From NCBI GenBank assembly GCA_964498075.1, contig CAZCGA010000023.1, positions 3,708-67,707 of the forward strand: DNA of 64,000 nt, read 5' to 3'. The notes under the pieces were generated by a model. The model was not told where the DNA came from. It did not search any database and saw only the letters and a program-made list of their open reading frames with translations. The stretch's first letter is position 1. Each line of letters begins with the position of its first letter. Shown one piece after another: positions 44,300-53,116 of this stretch. Position numbers and translations under genes: made by a program. The stretch comes from CAZCGA01 sp964498075. GTDB taxonomy: Bacteria; Desulfobacterota; Binatia; HRBIN30.

Positions 44300-45709
44300 A
44301 TGGGCAAGAGCTTGCTCGACAAGGTGTGGGAGGCGCACAGCGTGCGAGAGCTGCCGTCGGGGCAGACGCAGTTGTTCATTGGCCTGCATCTCGTCCATGA
44401 AGTTACCAGCCCGCAGGCCTTTCAGATGCTGCGCGAGCAGAGCCTGCCGGTACCATACCCCGATCGCACCTTCGCCACCGTCGACCACATCATTCCCACC
44501 GATACGCGCCAGCGGCCATACCGCGACGCGCAGGCGGAAGGCATGATGAGCGCCATCGAGCGCAACTGCCGCGAGTTCGGCATCCGCTTTTTCGACGCTG
44601 GCAGCGGTCACCAGGGCATCGTGCACGTCCTCGGCCCGGAGCTGGGCCTGACGCAACCCGGGATGACCGTGGCGTGCGGCGACAGTCACACCAGCACGCA
44701 CGGCGCGCTCGGCGCTGTCGCCGTCGGCATCGGGACGAGCCAGGTGCGCGACGTCCTCGCTAGCCAGTGTCTGGCGATCACGCGGCCGAAGGTCCGGCGC
44801 ATCGAGGTCGAAGGCCGGCTCGGTCTGGGCGTGTATGCGAAGGACGTCATCCTGCACATCATCCGCCGCCTGGGCGTCAAAGGCGGCGTCGGCTTCGCCT
44901 ACGAGTACGCCGGCGCGGTCATCGAGCGCATGACCATGGAAGAGCGCATGACCGTCTGCAACATGAGCATCGAGGGCGGCGCTCGGCTCGGCTACGTCAA
45001 TCCCGACGCGACGACCTTGGCGTACGTCCGCGGCCGGGAGTTCGCCCCGCCGGCGGAGCGCTTCGATGCGGCCGTGCAATGGTGGCAGGCGATGGCGTCC
45101 GACGCCGATGCCTCGTACCACGATGTGGTGCGTCTGGACGGCGCCGACATTGCGCCCACGGTGACGTGGGGGATCAACCCGGGACAGGCCATCGGCGTCG
45201 ACGAGCACGTGCCGCCGCCCGAATCGTTTGCGGCGGACGAACGCGGGGTCGCTGAAGACGCCTACGGGTACATGGACCTCAAGCCCGGCACGCCGATTCG
45301 GGGCACGCGCATCGACGTCGCCTTCATCGGATCGTGCACCAACGGCCGGCTCTCCGATCTGCGCGAAGCTGCGAAGGTCGCACGCCTGGGTCACGTCGCC
45401 TCCCACGTCAAAGCGTTGGTGGTTCCCGGGTCGCAGGCCGTGGCGCGTGCCGCCGAGGCCGAAGGGTTGCACGAGATCTTCATCCAGGCGGGATTCGAGT
45501 GGCGCTTGCCGGGCTGCTCGATGTGCCTGGCCATGAATCCCGACAAGCTGGAAGGACGGCAGATCTGCGCGTCATCGAGCAACCGCAATTTCAAAGGCCG
45601 CCAGGGCAGCCCGTCGGGGCGCACGCTGCTCATGAGCCCGGCCATGGTCGCGGCCGCAGCGATCCAGGGCGCCGTCGTCGACGTACGGGATCTCCTCGCA
45701 AAAACGTGA
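44300..45709 (+). CDS. leuC: 3-isopropylmalate dehydratase large subunit
   Basis: A 469-residue aconitase-family protein of leucine biosynthesis that isomerises 2- to 3-isopropylmalate with LeuD. The three [4Fe-4S] cysteines are present: IGSCTNGR, then the pair in GCSMCLAMNPD. GDSHTSTHGALGA and SSSNRNFKGRQG are the other family motifs. The length is standard for the bacterial LeuC type (about 470). LeuD follows after 14 bases. No leuA or leuB is seen in the window. Confidence 0.95.
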   Translation: MGKSLLDKVWEAHSVRELPSGQTQLFIGLHLVHEVTSPQAFQMLREQSLPVPYPDRTFATVDHIIPTDTRQRPYRDAQAEGMMSAIERNCREFGIRFFDAGSGHQGIVHVLGPELGLTQPGMTVACGDSHTSTHGALGAVAVGIGTSQVRDVLASQCLAITRPKVRRIEVEGRLGLGVYAKDVILHIIRRLGVKGGVGFAYEYAGAVIERMTMEERMTVCNMSIEGGARLGYVNPDATTLAYVRGREFAPPAERFDAAVQWWQAMASDADASYHDVVRLDGADIAPTVTWGINPGQAIGVDEHVPPPESFAADERGVAEDAYGYMDLKPGTPIRGTRIDVAFIGSCTNGRLSDLREAAKVARLGHVASHVKALVVPGSQAVARAAEAEGLHEIFIQAGFEWRLPGCSMCLAMNPDKLEGRQICASSSNRNFKGRQGSPSGRTLLMSPAMVAAAAIQGAVVDVRDLLAKT

Positions 45710-45723
45710 AGCCTGAGGAACCG

Positions 45724-46344
45724 ATGAGTGAGCTGATCACAATCACGCGCCTCGCCGGCCGGCCCATTCCGTTGCGCGGCAACGACATCGACACCGACCG
45801 GGTCATCCCGGCCCGCTTCATGAAGGCGGTGACGTTCGACGGGCTCGGGCAGTACGCGTTCTACGACGTGCGTTTCGACGCCCAGGGACGGGCGACCGGG
45901 CACGTCATGGACGACCCGCGCTTTCAGGCCAAGGGTGCGCGCATCGCCATCGTCAACAAGAACTTCGGCTGCGGCTCGTCACGTGAGCATGCCCCCCAGG
46001 CCCTGCTGCGCTGGGGCATCAAGGCGCTCGTCGGCGAGTCGTTCGCCGACATCTTCTTCGGCAACTGCGTCGCGCTGGGGGTACCGTGCGTGACCGCCGG
46101 CGAAGCCGATGTCCTCGCCCTGATGACTGCCGTCGAGGATGGCCCTGCACACGAGCTGGTCCTCGATCTCCAGGCACTCACGGCCACCTATCGCGGGAGG
46201 ACCTATCCAGTCACGCTCCCAGCCGGCGTGCGCACACAGCTGCTCGACGGGACCTGGGACGCGACGCGTATTCTTCTGCAAGCCGAGGAGCAAGTCCGCC
46301 AAACGTCCGCGCGCTTGCCGTACACAAAAGGGTTCGCCCGTTGA
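45724..46344 (+). CDS. leuD: 3-isopropylmalate dehydratase small subunit
   Basis: A 206-residue swivel-domain subunit. It has the conserved NDIDTDRVIPARFMK near the N-terminus and FGCGSSREHAPQAL, the substrate-binding loop. GAGGAA two bases before ATG 45724 gives a strong start, and the gene is closely coupled to leuC. Its stop overlaps the TTG start of the next gene. Confidence 0.95.
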   Translation: MSELITITRLAGRPIPLRGNDIDTDRVIPARFMKAVTFDGLGQYAFYDVRFDAQGRATGHVMDDPRFQAKGARIAIVNKNFGCGSSREHAPQALLRWGIKALVGESFADIFFGNCVALGVPCVTAGEADVLALMTAVEDGPAHELVLDLQALTATYRGRTYPVTLPAGVRTQLLDGTWDATRILLQAEEQVRQTSARLPYTKGFAR

Positions 46345-46754
46345 GCACCGCGCACCTGACCCACGTCGCGCTGTTCGTGCGCGACAGCGAGGGCACCATC
46401 GACTTCTACCGCCGCTTCGTCGGCCTGCATGTCGTGCACGACCGCGTCGATGGCGGCGTGCGCGTGGTGTGGCTGAGCGAGCAGACCGAGGATCCCAACT
46501 TCGTCATCGTCGCCATCACCCTTCCGCCCGGCGAGGCCGGCGTACCGCCGCACATGGCACACTTCGGGTACGATCTGCCGTCGCGCGCCGCCGTCGATGC
46601 GGTCGCGGCGCGCGCTGAAGCCGAGGGCCTGCTGATGCAGGGTCCCGCCGACGCGGGCCCGATCGTCGGCTACTTCTGCATGCTCCAAGATCCCGACGGC
46701 AACCTCGTCGAGTTCTCACACGGGCAGCCGATCAACCCGAAGCACCTGACGTAG
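46341..46754 (+). CDS. VOC-family (glyoxalase/dioxygenase-like) protein
   Basis: A 137-residue protein with two beta-alpha-beta-beta-beta units of the vicinal oxygen chelate fold: THVALFVRDSEGTIDFYRRF near the start and CMLQDPDGNLVEFSHGQP near the end, with metal-type His10 and Glu near 125. The only plausible start is TTG 46341, which overlaps the leuD stop by four bases (TTGA), so translation is probably coupled. The function could be a lyase, dioxygenase or resistance protein. Confidence 0.75.
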   Translation: MSTAHLTHVALFVRDSEGTIDFYRRFVGLHVVHDRVDGGVRVVWLSEQTEDPNFVIVAITLPPGEAGVPPHMAHFGYDLPSRAAVDAVAARAEAEGLLMQGPADAGPIVGYFCMLQDPDGNLVEFSHGQPINPKHLT

Positions 46755-46766
46755 ACGCCCCCGGGG

Positions 46767-48578
46767 TCACTGCGGCGCGGTGAGCAGCCGGCGCACCGAC
46801 GCTTCGGTCGCCGGCGGCAAGCCGAGCTGCAAGGCGCGCTCGAAGTGCGCGCGCGCCGCCTGACCGTCGCCGAGCGTGGTGAAGGTCTGGCCGAGGGCGA
46901 CGTAGGCGTCAGGGTCGTGCGGGTTGAGCTGGATGGACTGCTCGAACAGCTGGCGGGCGCGTTGCGCCTGCTCGCGCTGCCACGCCGCATCATGTCCCGC
47001 CGCGTCCTCCTTGGCACGCGTAAGCGCGATCAACCCGAGGTTGAAGACGCATTCCGCCGCCTGCGGGTTCAACCCCAGCGCCTTGCGATAGTAGCGCTCC
47101 GCCTCGTCGAGCTTGCGCTCCGTCATCGCCAGGCTACCGAGGTTGTTATAGATGGTGAACTGCCCGCTCTGATCGTTGCGGCGCTGCAGCGCCAGCTGGA
47201 AGTACTCCGCAGCCTTGGCCGCATCGCCGAGCTGCTGGTACGCCGTCGCGAGACCCCGCATCGGCAACCCATCGGTGGTGTTCTTCGCCGCGGTGTCCGT
47301 CCACAGCGTGAGGTTGCTGCGCCAGACGGCGTTGCGCTGCACGCTGGTGGCGGTCCCGGCGCACAGCAGCAGCGCGACAACCGCCGTCACCACGACGCGG
47401 CCGACACGCTGCATCATCCGGCTCGCCGTGTAGCCGACCAGCAGGCAGAAGCCGACGGACGGCAGGTAGAGATAACGCTCCGCTACCGGAGCGCCGGGAA
47501 TCTTCACGACGATGGCCAGCGACGGCGCCAACGTCACCCCGATCCACAACAGCAGGAAGCTGACGCGCCGCTCGCCGCGCCGCCACGCGACGACGCCGCC
47601 GCCGCACACGAGCGCGATCGCCGCACCGGCGAGCAGCAACGCCACGGGGCCGGACGGAAGGTCGGAGATGTAGGCACTCTGCCGGATCGGCAGGATCAAC
47701 TTGCCGAGGTACACGCCGGCCGCACCGAGGAGCTTGGGGACGACGTCGACACCAAGGGCGGCGGCGCTGCCGAAGGTTGTGTCGAGGGCGGCACGGCGCA
47801 GCGCAACGTAGACCACTGCCGCGACGACGAAGGGGACGTAGACCAGCAGGGGCGACGCCGGGGCGGACTCACGCGTCTGCCGCCGGCGGCGTTCCGCGCG
47901 ACGCGCGGGAGGAACGACCGGCGCCGCGGTCTTCGCCAGCACCAGATCGGTCGCCGGAGCAAGGAGCAGCAACGCGGCTGCGGTTTCCTTCGCCAGCATG
48001 GCGATGAACACGAGGGCTGCCGCGACCGTAGCGCGACGCATCGGGCTCCAGCGCTCGTACCGGCAGGCGAGGATGCCCGCGAGCCCGAAACTTCCTGCCA
48101 AGACGTCGGAACGACCGGCACCCCAAGCCACCGACTCCGCATGAATCGGATGCACCGCAAACAGCGCCGCCCCGACGCCCGCCGCCACAACGGCCGACGC
48201 CGTGCCGGCAAACAGAACGAGGCCGAGTCGATACACCAAATAGGTCGTCACGACGTGGTACAGCACCACCGACGCATGAAAGACGAACGGGCTGGCACCG
48301 CCGATGGCGTGGTCGATCAGGTACGAGACGATGGTCAGCGGCCGGTAATAGTCGGGGCTGAACTGCGGAATGTTGCGCGGCAGGAAGATGAGGTCGCGCA
48401 CGTTCTGAAACGCCAACAACTGCCGGTTGAGGACGATCGGGTCGTCCCACACCAGCCCGTTGGCGAGGGCGTTCGCCGATACCACGGCCGCGCCCAGCGC
48501 CACGGCCACGCCGAGGAGCAAGTGCGGAGTGCTGGGTGCTGAGTGCTGAGTCAAGACGACGGCTCCGCGCCACTCCAC
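46767..48578 (-). CDS. Polytopic TMTC/O-mannosyltransferase-like membrane protein with C-terminal TPRs
   Basis: About 600 residues. Residues 20-420 contain ten or so membrane helices with the N-terminal loop GLVWDDPIVLNRQLL (acidic pair as in C-type glycosyltransferases) and VHPIHAESVAW, matching TMTC/DUF1736-type proteins. From about 430 there are TPR repeats (AKAAEYFQLALQRRNDQ, DEAERYYRKALGLNPQAA, QLFEQSIQLNPHDPDAYVAL). It probably transfers a sugar from a lipid carrier to exported protein; this is inferred from the fold. The start is uncertain because the first codons lie in a short tandem repeat: GTG 48578 or an internal GTG. Confidence 0.78.
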   Translation of the reverse strand: MEWRGAVVLTQHSAPSTPHLLLGVAVALGAAVVSANALANGLVWDDPIVLNRQLLAFQNVRDLIFLPRNIPQFSPDYYRPLTIVSYLIDHAIGGASPFVFHASVVLYHVVTTYLVYRLGLVLFAGTASAVVAAGVGAALFAVHPIHAESVAWGAGRSDVLAGSFGLAGILACRYERWSPMRRATVAAALVFIAMLAKETAAALLLLAPATDLVLAKTAAPVVPPARRAERRRRQTRESAPASPLLVYVPFVVAAVVYVALRRAALDTTFGSAAALGVDVVPKLLGAAGVYLGKLILPIRQSAYISDLPSGPVALLLAGAAIALVCGGGVVAWRRGERRVSFLLLWIGVTLAPSLAIVVKIPGAPVAERYLYLPSVGFCLLVGYTASRMMQRVGRVVVTAVVALLLCAGTATSVQRNAVWRSNLTLWTDTAAKNTTDGLPMRGLATAYQQLGDAAKAAEYFQLALQRRNDQSGQFTIYNNLGSLAMTERKLDEAERYYRKALGLNPQAAECVFNLGLIALTRAKEDAAGHDAAWQREQAQRARQLFEQSIQLNPHDPDAYVALGQTFTTLGDGQAARAHFERALQLGLPPATEASVRRLLTAPQ

Positions 48579-48603
48579 CCAGGACGCAGCGCTCAGGACT
48601 CAG
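48525..48603. repeat. Tandem TGCTGAGTGCTGAGT-type low-complexity repeat
   Basis: Short near-identical units (AGTGCTGGGTGCTGAGTGC and CTCAGGACTCAGGAGTGC) flank and cover the start of the TPR membrane protein gene and the end of the M16 gene. The unit is about seven bases. It spells HSAPSTPH-like residues when translated, a known sign of intergenic repeat read as coding sequence. Confidence 0.5.
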
Positions 48604-49945
48604 GAGTGCGGCCGCACGGGGTGCTGGCGTGGATCTTCGCCTGCGCCAGGTTGGAGACGACGATCAGTTTCAGCTGATCGGGATGCAGGTACTGCTGAGC
48701 GACCCGCTGCACGTCGTCCTTGGTCACGGCGTTGATGCCGCGGATGTAGGTGTCGGCATAGTCGGCCCCGAGGGTGAAGAACTCCACCTGGCTCAGAAAC
48801 GCCGCGATCTTGCCGCTGCTGTCGAGGCGCAACGGGAAGCTGCCGGTGAGGTACAGCTTCGCATCGGTCAGCTCCTCGTCGGTCACCGGCTCTTTGCGGA
48901 TGCGCTCCAGCTCGCTGCACGCCCGCTCGATCGCATCGGTCGCCGATTCGTTCTTCGTCTGCATGACGACCTGAAAGCTCCCCGGGGCCTTGTTGCTCGT
49001 AAAGAAGCTCGCCACGGAATACGCCAGCCCGGCGCGGGTGCGGATGTTGTCCAAGAGGCGCGATGAAAACCCGCCGCCGCCGAGGATGTAGTTCATGACC
49101 GAGAGCGCAAAGTAGTCGGAGTTGTCGCGCGCGATGCCGCGCTGACCGAGAATGATGTTGGCTTGCGAGATGGGCTTGTCGATCGTCAGCGTATCGGCAC
49201 GTGGCGACGCCACCGGCGGGTACTCAAACAGCGCGACGTTGCCGCGCTTCCAGTCTTGCAGAGCGGCCTGCATCCGACCGCCGATGTCCGCGGCGGAGAC
49301 GTCACCGACGACGGTGATGATGGAGCGCTCCGGACGGTAGTACTGGCGGTAGAAGGACACCAGATCATTGCGCGTCAAGTTTCGCACCGACTCCGGGTTG
49401 CCGATGACCCGATGGCCGTACGGCTCGTCTTTGAACAGCGATCCAGTGAAGGCGCGCTCGGCGACCCGGTTGGGTTCGTCTTCGGCGGCGCGGATCGCGG
49501 CGAGCGTCGCCTCGCGGCGGCGTGTGACTTCGGCCTCCGGGAAGCTCGGATGCAGCAGCACGTCGGTCAGCAGGTCCAAGCCGGTGTCGAGGTCCTTGCC
49601 CAGGACGGTCAAGCTGAGGCTGGCGTAGTCCATGTCCGCCGAGGTGTCGAACGACGCGCCGATGAAATCCGTGGCGTCGCTGATCTGGGTCGCCGTGCGT
49701 TTCGTGGTGCCCTCGGTCAACAGGTCGGCGGTCAAGCCCGCCAGTCCTTCCTTGCCGCGCGGATCGCGGCGCGAGCCGGCGTCCAGCAGCACCTGCACGA
49801 CCACGAGGGGCACCGCGTGCTGCTCGGAGACGATGAGCACGGCGCCGTTCGGCAGGACGCTGCGCTCGGCCGGCGGGCTGGCGGCCACGGCGGGGCCGTG
49901 GAGCGCCAGCAGCAATCCGAGGGCAAGAACAGCGCGTCGTCTCAC
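48593..49945 (-). CDS. M16-family peptidase, non-catalytic partner subunit
   Basis: A protein of about 450 residues with a signal peptide (AVLALGLLLALHGPAVAAS) and the M16 fold (SVLPNGAVLIVSEQHAVPLV, GSRRDPRGKEGLAGLTADLL, YRPERSIITVVGDV, GGGFSSRLLDNIR). The HxxEH zinc motif is replaced by LTADLL, so this is the inactive half of a two-subunit processing peptidase-like pair. I start it at GTG 49945, right before the signal peptide; the ORF is open to ATG 50113, but that region is a repeat block. It follows the active subunit on the same strand. Confidence 0.82.
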   Translation of the reverse strand: MRRRAVLALGLLLALHGPAVAASPPAERSVLPNGAVLIVSEQHAVPLVVVQVLLDAGSRRDPRGKEGLAGLTADLLTEGTTKRTATQISDATDFIGASFDTSADMDYASLSLTVLGKDLDTGLDLLTDVLLHPSFPEAEVTRRREATLAAIRAAEDEPNRVAERAFTGSLFKDEPYGHRVIGNPESVRNLTRNDLVSFYRQYYRPERSIITVVGDVSAADIGGRMQAALQDWKRGNVALFEYPPVASPRADTLTIDKPISQANIILGQRGIARDNSDYFALSVMNYILGGGGFSSRLLDNIRTRAGLAYSVASFFTSNKAPGSFQVVMQTKNESATDAIERACSELERIRKEPVTDEELTDAKLYLTGSFPLRLDSSGKIAAFLSQVEFFTLGADYADTYIRGINAVTKDDVQRVAQQYLHPDQLKLIVVSNLAQAKIHASTPCGRTPES

Positions 49946-50105
49946 CTGCCGCAGGCCTTCTCCCGAGCGGCGCTTCGAGACGCCGCCAAGAGAAGGCGGC
50001 TCCTCAGGGCAAGCGGACGGTTCGTTTGTCTTGAATGAAATGAACTCCTCTACCGCTCGTGCTGAGGCTCTCGAAGCACGCAGAGTCAGGGTGGGGGGCG
50101 CGCTC
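49946..50105. repeat. Palindromic dispersed-type repeat block
   Basis: On the minus strand it holds GCTTCGAGAGCCTCAGCACG and, further on, a complementary-type arm GCCCTGAGGAGCC followed by GGCGGCGTCTCGAAGCGC. Paired TTCGA...CTCAG / CTGAG...TCGAAG blocks of this kind occur as scattered intergenic elements in many environmental genomes. Here it lies between the two M16 genes and would be translated if the upstream ATG at 50113 were used. Confidence 0.5.
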
Positions 50106-50112
50106 AGGCGCA

Positions 50113-51498
50113 TCAGCGCACGGTGCCGCGCGGCAGACCGTCGGCCGGGGCCGGCTTGCCGGGGGTAATGGGCAGCGGTTCCAGCGTGCCCACGGTTCGG
50201 TTGGCGGCATCGAAGTAGAACGCTGCGACCCGCTGCACGTCGTCGGCCGTGACCGCGTGCACCGTCGGGACATATGAATCGATGCGCCGCCAGTCGCCAG
50301 CCATTTCGTACTGGCCCAAGAGCATGCCCTGGTAGAAGCCCGAGTCCTGTGCCAACACGAAGCCGGCTTCGAGGCCGTTCTTCGCCTTCGTCAGCTCCGG
50401 CGCACCGACCGGCTGCTTCTGCAAGCGATCGAGCTGCGCCAGCAGCTCTTGCTCCACCTGCTTCGCCGACTTTCCCGGCAGCGGCTGGCCGTACACCAGG
50501 AACAACCCCGGGTCGATGGAGGTCAGCTCGAAGCTGGTGCCCACATCGCGCGCCAGGCGCTTCTCGTACACCAGCTGCCGGTGCAACCGCGCGCTCTTGC
50601 CGCCACTCAGGAGCGCCGAAATCACCTCGAGGACGGCGCCGTCTGGACTGCTGATAGTGGGAACGTGGTAGGCGAGCGTCACGAAGGGCAGCTGCGCCTC
50701 GCGCTTCAACACACTGCGGCGCTCCCCTTGCTGTTGAGGCTCGACGGAGCGCACGGCCGGCGGCGGGCTGCCGGCGGGCAGCGGGTCGAAAGCCTTCTCG
50801 ATCTGCTGCAGCAAAGCGTCGCTCGAGAAGTCGCCGACGCCGACGACCACGGCGTTCCGCGGGGCGTAGTAGGTGCGATAGTACTCCAGCGCATCGGCAC
50901 GCGTGGCGCGTTCCAGATCGCTCATCCAGCCGATCGTCGGCCATTGATACGGATGGGCGGTGTAGGCGACCGAGCTGACCAGCTCGAACAGCGCCGACAC
51001 CGGGTTGTTGTCGTTGCGCAGGCGGCGCTCTTCCATCACCACCTTCAGCTCCGGGGTGAACTGGGAGTCGTCGAACTTCAGGTTGACCATGCGATCGGCT
51101 TCGAGGTCGATGACGACCGACAGCCGATCGCTGGCAAGCGTGGCGAAGTAGGTCGTCGAGTCGTCGGAGGTGAAGGCGTTGTCGTTGCCGCCGTTGTGCT
51201 GGATGATCTTGGAGTAGTCTTCCGGCCCGACCTTCTCCGTGCCCTTGAACATCACGTGCTCCAACAGGTGCGACAAGCCGGTCTTCCCGAGCGTCTCATT
51301 GCGCGAGCCGACGCGGTACCACACCTGCAGCACGGCCACCGGCGCCTTGTGATCTTCCAGGAGCAGGATTTTCAGACCGTTGCCGAGCACCTTCTCGCGC
51401 ACGCGCTCGGCATACGACGGTGCAGCGTACACCGGCGCCCGCAGCACCGCGCTCAGCAGGAAACCCGCGGCCAGTATGCTCCCGACGGCGTTGCGCAT
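50113..51498 (-). CDS. M16-family zinc peptidase, catalytic subunit
   Basis: A 461-residue exported peptidase. A signal peptide (SILAAGFLLSAVLRAPVYA) precedes an M16 domain with the inverted zinc motif HLLEH (GLSHLLEHVMFKGT) and the distal Glu about 75 residues later (KVVMEERRLRND). GKSARLHRQLVYEKRLA is typical of the C-terminal half. It should degrade peptides or clear signal peptides in the periplasm as a pair with the inactive subunit downstream. I chose ATG 51498; the earlier start at 51549 would add a Pro/Arg leader without benefit. Confidence 0.87.
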   Translation of the reverse strand: MRNAVGSILAAGFLLSAVLRAPVYAAPSYAERVREKVLGNGLKILLLEDHKAPVAVLQVWYRVGSRNETLGKTGLSHLLEHVMFKGTEKVGPEDYSKIIQHNGGNDNAFTSDDSTTYFATLASDRLSVVIDLEADRMVNLKFDDSQFTPELKVVMEERRLRNDNNPVSALFELVSSVAYTAHPYQWPTIGWMSDLERATRADALEYYRTYYAPRNAVVVGVGDFSSDALLQQIEKAFDPLPAGSPPPAVRSVEPQQQGERRSVLKREAQLPFVTLAYHVPTISSPDGAVLEVISALLSGGKSARLHRQLVYEKRLARDVGTSFELTSIDPGLFLVYGQPLPGKSAKQVEQELLAQLDRLQKQPVGAPELTKAKNGLEAGFVLAQDSGFYQGMLLGQYEMAGDWRRIDSYVPTVHAVTADDVQRVAAFYFDAANRTVGTLEPLPITPGKPAPADGLPRGTVR

Positions 51499-51566
51499 CG
51501 GACGCCGTGAGTAGCAGCGGGGTCTGAGGGGGTCAAGCAGGCCGCGCATGGTGACCGCGCAACGCG

Positions 51567-52175
51567 CTACTTGCCAGCCACCGCCTCGTACACGTCACGC
51601 TGCAGCTGCGCCGAGACGTGGGCCAGCGCGCGACTCATCGCCGCCGCCAGCGCCGGAGGGTTGTTGCACGGACACGGCTCTTCGGCCGGATAGGTCGCCT
51701 GCAGCGGCACCGGGTTCGCCGCCCCAGGGGCGTTGCGGACCAGCACGACTCGCAGGCGCAGCCGCGCACTGCAGCTGTCGTTGCCCGGTCCCTCCTCCAG
51801 CACCTCGATCGTGGCGCTCAGCTGGTAGTCGCTGGGCAGCGCCGACGGCCCTTGCTGCACGGCGCGGTAGACACCGGAGCCGGCGAAGTCACGCGCCAGC
51901 AGGTCGCCGACCATGTTGCCGGGATTGGCGCTCCAGCGGCTGTCGGGGTACGTGCCGGTCGCGTACTCGTCCTCCCGGTACACGATCAGCTGACGGTCGT
52001 AGACCGCGGCGACGCTCATCGGGGCGATGCGCAGCACGGCGGTCAGGGGCTTCCCCGCGATCGCCGGGGGCGTGTACTCGAGCCGGTAGTCGCGGATCTC
52101 CGGAGACGGCACGCTGAAACGCACGCAGCCGACAACCAGCGTGACGAGCGGCAGCAGGGTGGCAACACTCCTCAT
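51567..52175 (-). CDS. ABC-type transport auxiliary lipoprotein (PqiC/MlaB-operon type)
   Basis: A 202-residue lipoprotein with a signal ending LVVGC (Cys17). The rest matches the ABC-transporter auxiliary (PqiC-like) fold: IRDYRLEYTPP near the N-terminus, LIVYREDEYATGTYPDSRW, LLARDFAGSGVYRAV and the C-terminal AAAMSRALAHVSAQLQ. Such proteins sit on the outer membrane and work with MCE-domain proteins in lipid trafficking. Its start overlaps the MlaD-like gene stop by four bases, so it is the last gene of that operon. Confidence 0.8.
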   Translation of the reverse strand: MRSVATLLPLVTLVVGCVRFSVPSPEIRDYRLEYTPPAIAGKPLTAVLRIAPMSVAAVYDRQLIVYREDEYATGTYPDSRWSANPGNMVGDLLARDFAGSGVYRAVQQGPSALPSDYQLSATIEVLEEGPGNDSCSARLRLRVVLVRNAPGAANPVPLQATYPAEEPCPCNNPPALAAAMSRALAHVSAQLQRDVYEAVAGK

Positions 52176-53116
52176 GGATTGCTCCGTTGCGCCGGATGGC
52201 GCGGCGCCGGCGGCTCGGCGAAAAGGAGCCGCGACGGCTGATTGCGCAGCTCCTCGGTCAAGCTCTGCAGATTGCCCACCGTGCGGTTGAAGCGGTCGGT
52301 CGTGGCCTGCAAGCCGACGATGAACTGCTGCGTGCTTTGCACCAGCCGGTTCAGCTGATCGAGCGTCTGCGCGACCTGCTCGCCGTTCACACCCTTCCGA
52401 AGGTCGGCGAGGAGCAGCTTGGCATCCTCCGTCGCCTGGGTCGCGTTCTCCACGGCCGCGGCGAGTTTCAGCCCCCTGGTGGTCTCTTCCACATTTTTCG
52501 CCACGCGCTCGACGGATTGGGTTGCCGTCTGGAAGTTCGTCAGGATCGTCGGGATGCGCTCATCCTGCAGCAGCTGGGTGGCCGACTGCAGGGCGGCGCG
52601 TGCATCGTTCGAGATCCCCCCGAGGTCGAGCTGCATGACCCGATCGTACACGTCACCCAGCGCGTTCTGGATCGCCTTGAAGCTCGACCGGGAAGACGCG
52701 ATGACTTCGTACGGCGGCTTGAAGCTCAACGTCGGGGCCTGGTTGAGCGCGTCGCCGGCACGGCGGTCGATCTCGATGTAGCGCAGGCCGGTGATGCCAC
52801 TGAGCTCCAACGTCGCCCGCAAGTTGGGGTCGCGCTTCAGCGCCTTCGCCGCCTTGACGTCGATATTCATGCGCACTTCGATCAGCTCGCCGTCCGGCGC
52901 GATGCTGATGCTGTCAACGCGCCCCGCCGGGACGCCGCGGTACTTCACCGCCGCGCCAGGGTCCAAACCCTGGACGGATTCAGAGACGTACGTAACGAAG
53001 TGCTCGGTCTTTTCGAAGAAGCGGCTGGCACCCAGCCAGATGACGGTACCGATGCCGATGGCGGCCGCTACCATCACGAAGACCCCGACCTGAACTTTGT
53101 GTGCTTCAGTTGCCAT
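52172..53116 (-). CDS. mlaD: MCE-domain protein, MlaD-like
   Basis: A 314-residue protein with one N-terminal membrane helix (VGVFVMVAAAIGIGTVIWLG), an MCE domain (FVTYVSESVQGLDPGAAVKY then RGVPAGRVDSI) and a long helical C-terminal half that probably forms a needle or tube. MlaD hexamers carry phospholipids across the periplasm between the MlaFE transporter and the outer membrane. It overlaps the ATPase gene upstream by eleven bases. Confidence 0.88.
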   Translation of the reverse strand: MATEAHKVQVGVFVMVAAAIGIGTVIWLGASRFFEKTEHFVTYVSESVQGLDPGAAVKYRGVPAGRVDSISIAPDGELIEVRMNIDVKAAKALKRDPNLRATLELSGITGLRYIEIDRRAGDALNQAPTLSFKPPYEVIASSRSSFKAIQNALGDVYDRVMQLDLGGISNDARAALQSATQLLQDERIPTILTNFQTATQSVERVAKNVEETTRGLKLAAAVENATQATEDAKLLLADLRKGVNGEQVAQTLDQLNRLVQSTQQFIVGLQATTDRFNRTVGNLQSLTEELRNQPSRLLFAEPPAPRHPAQRSNP

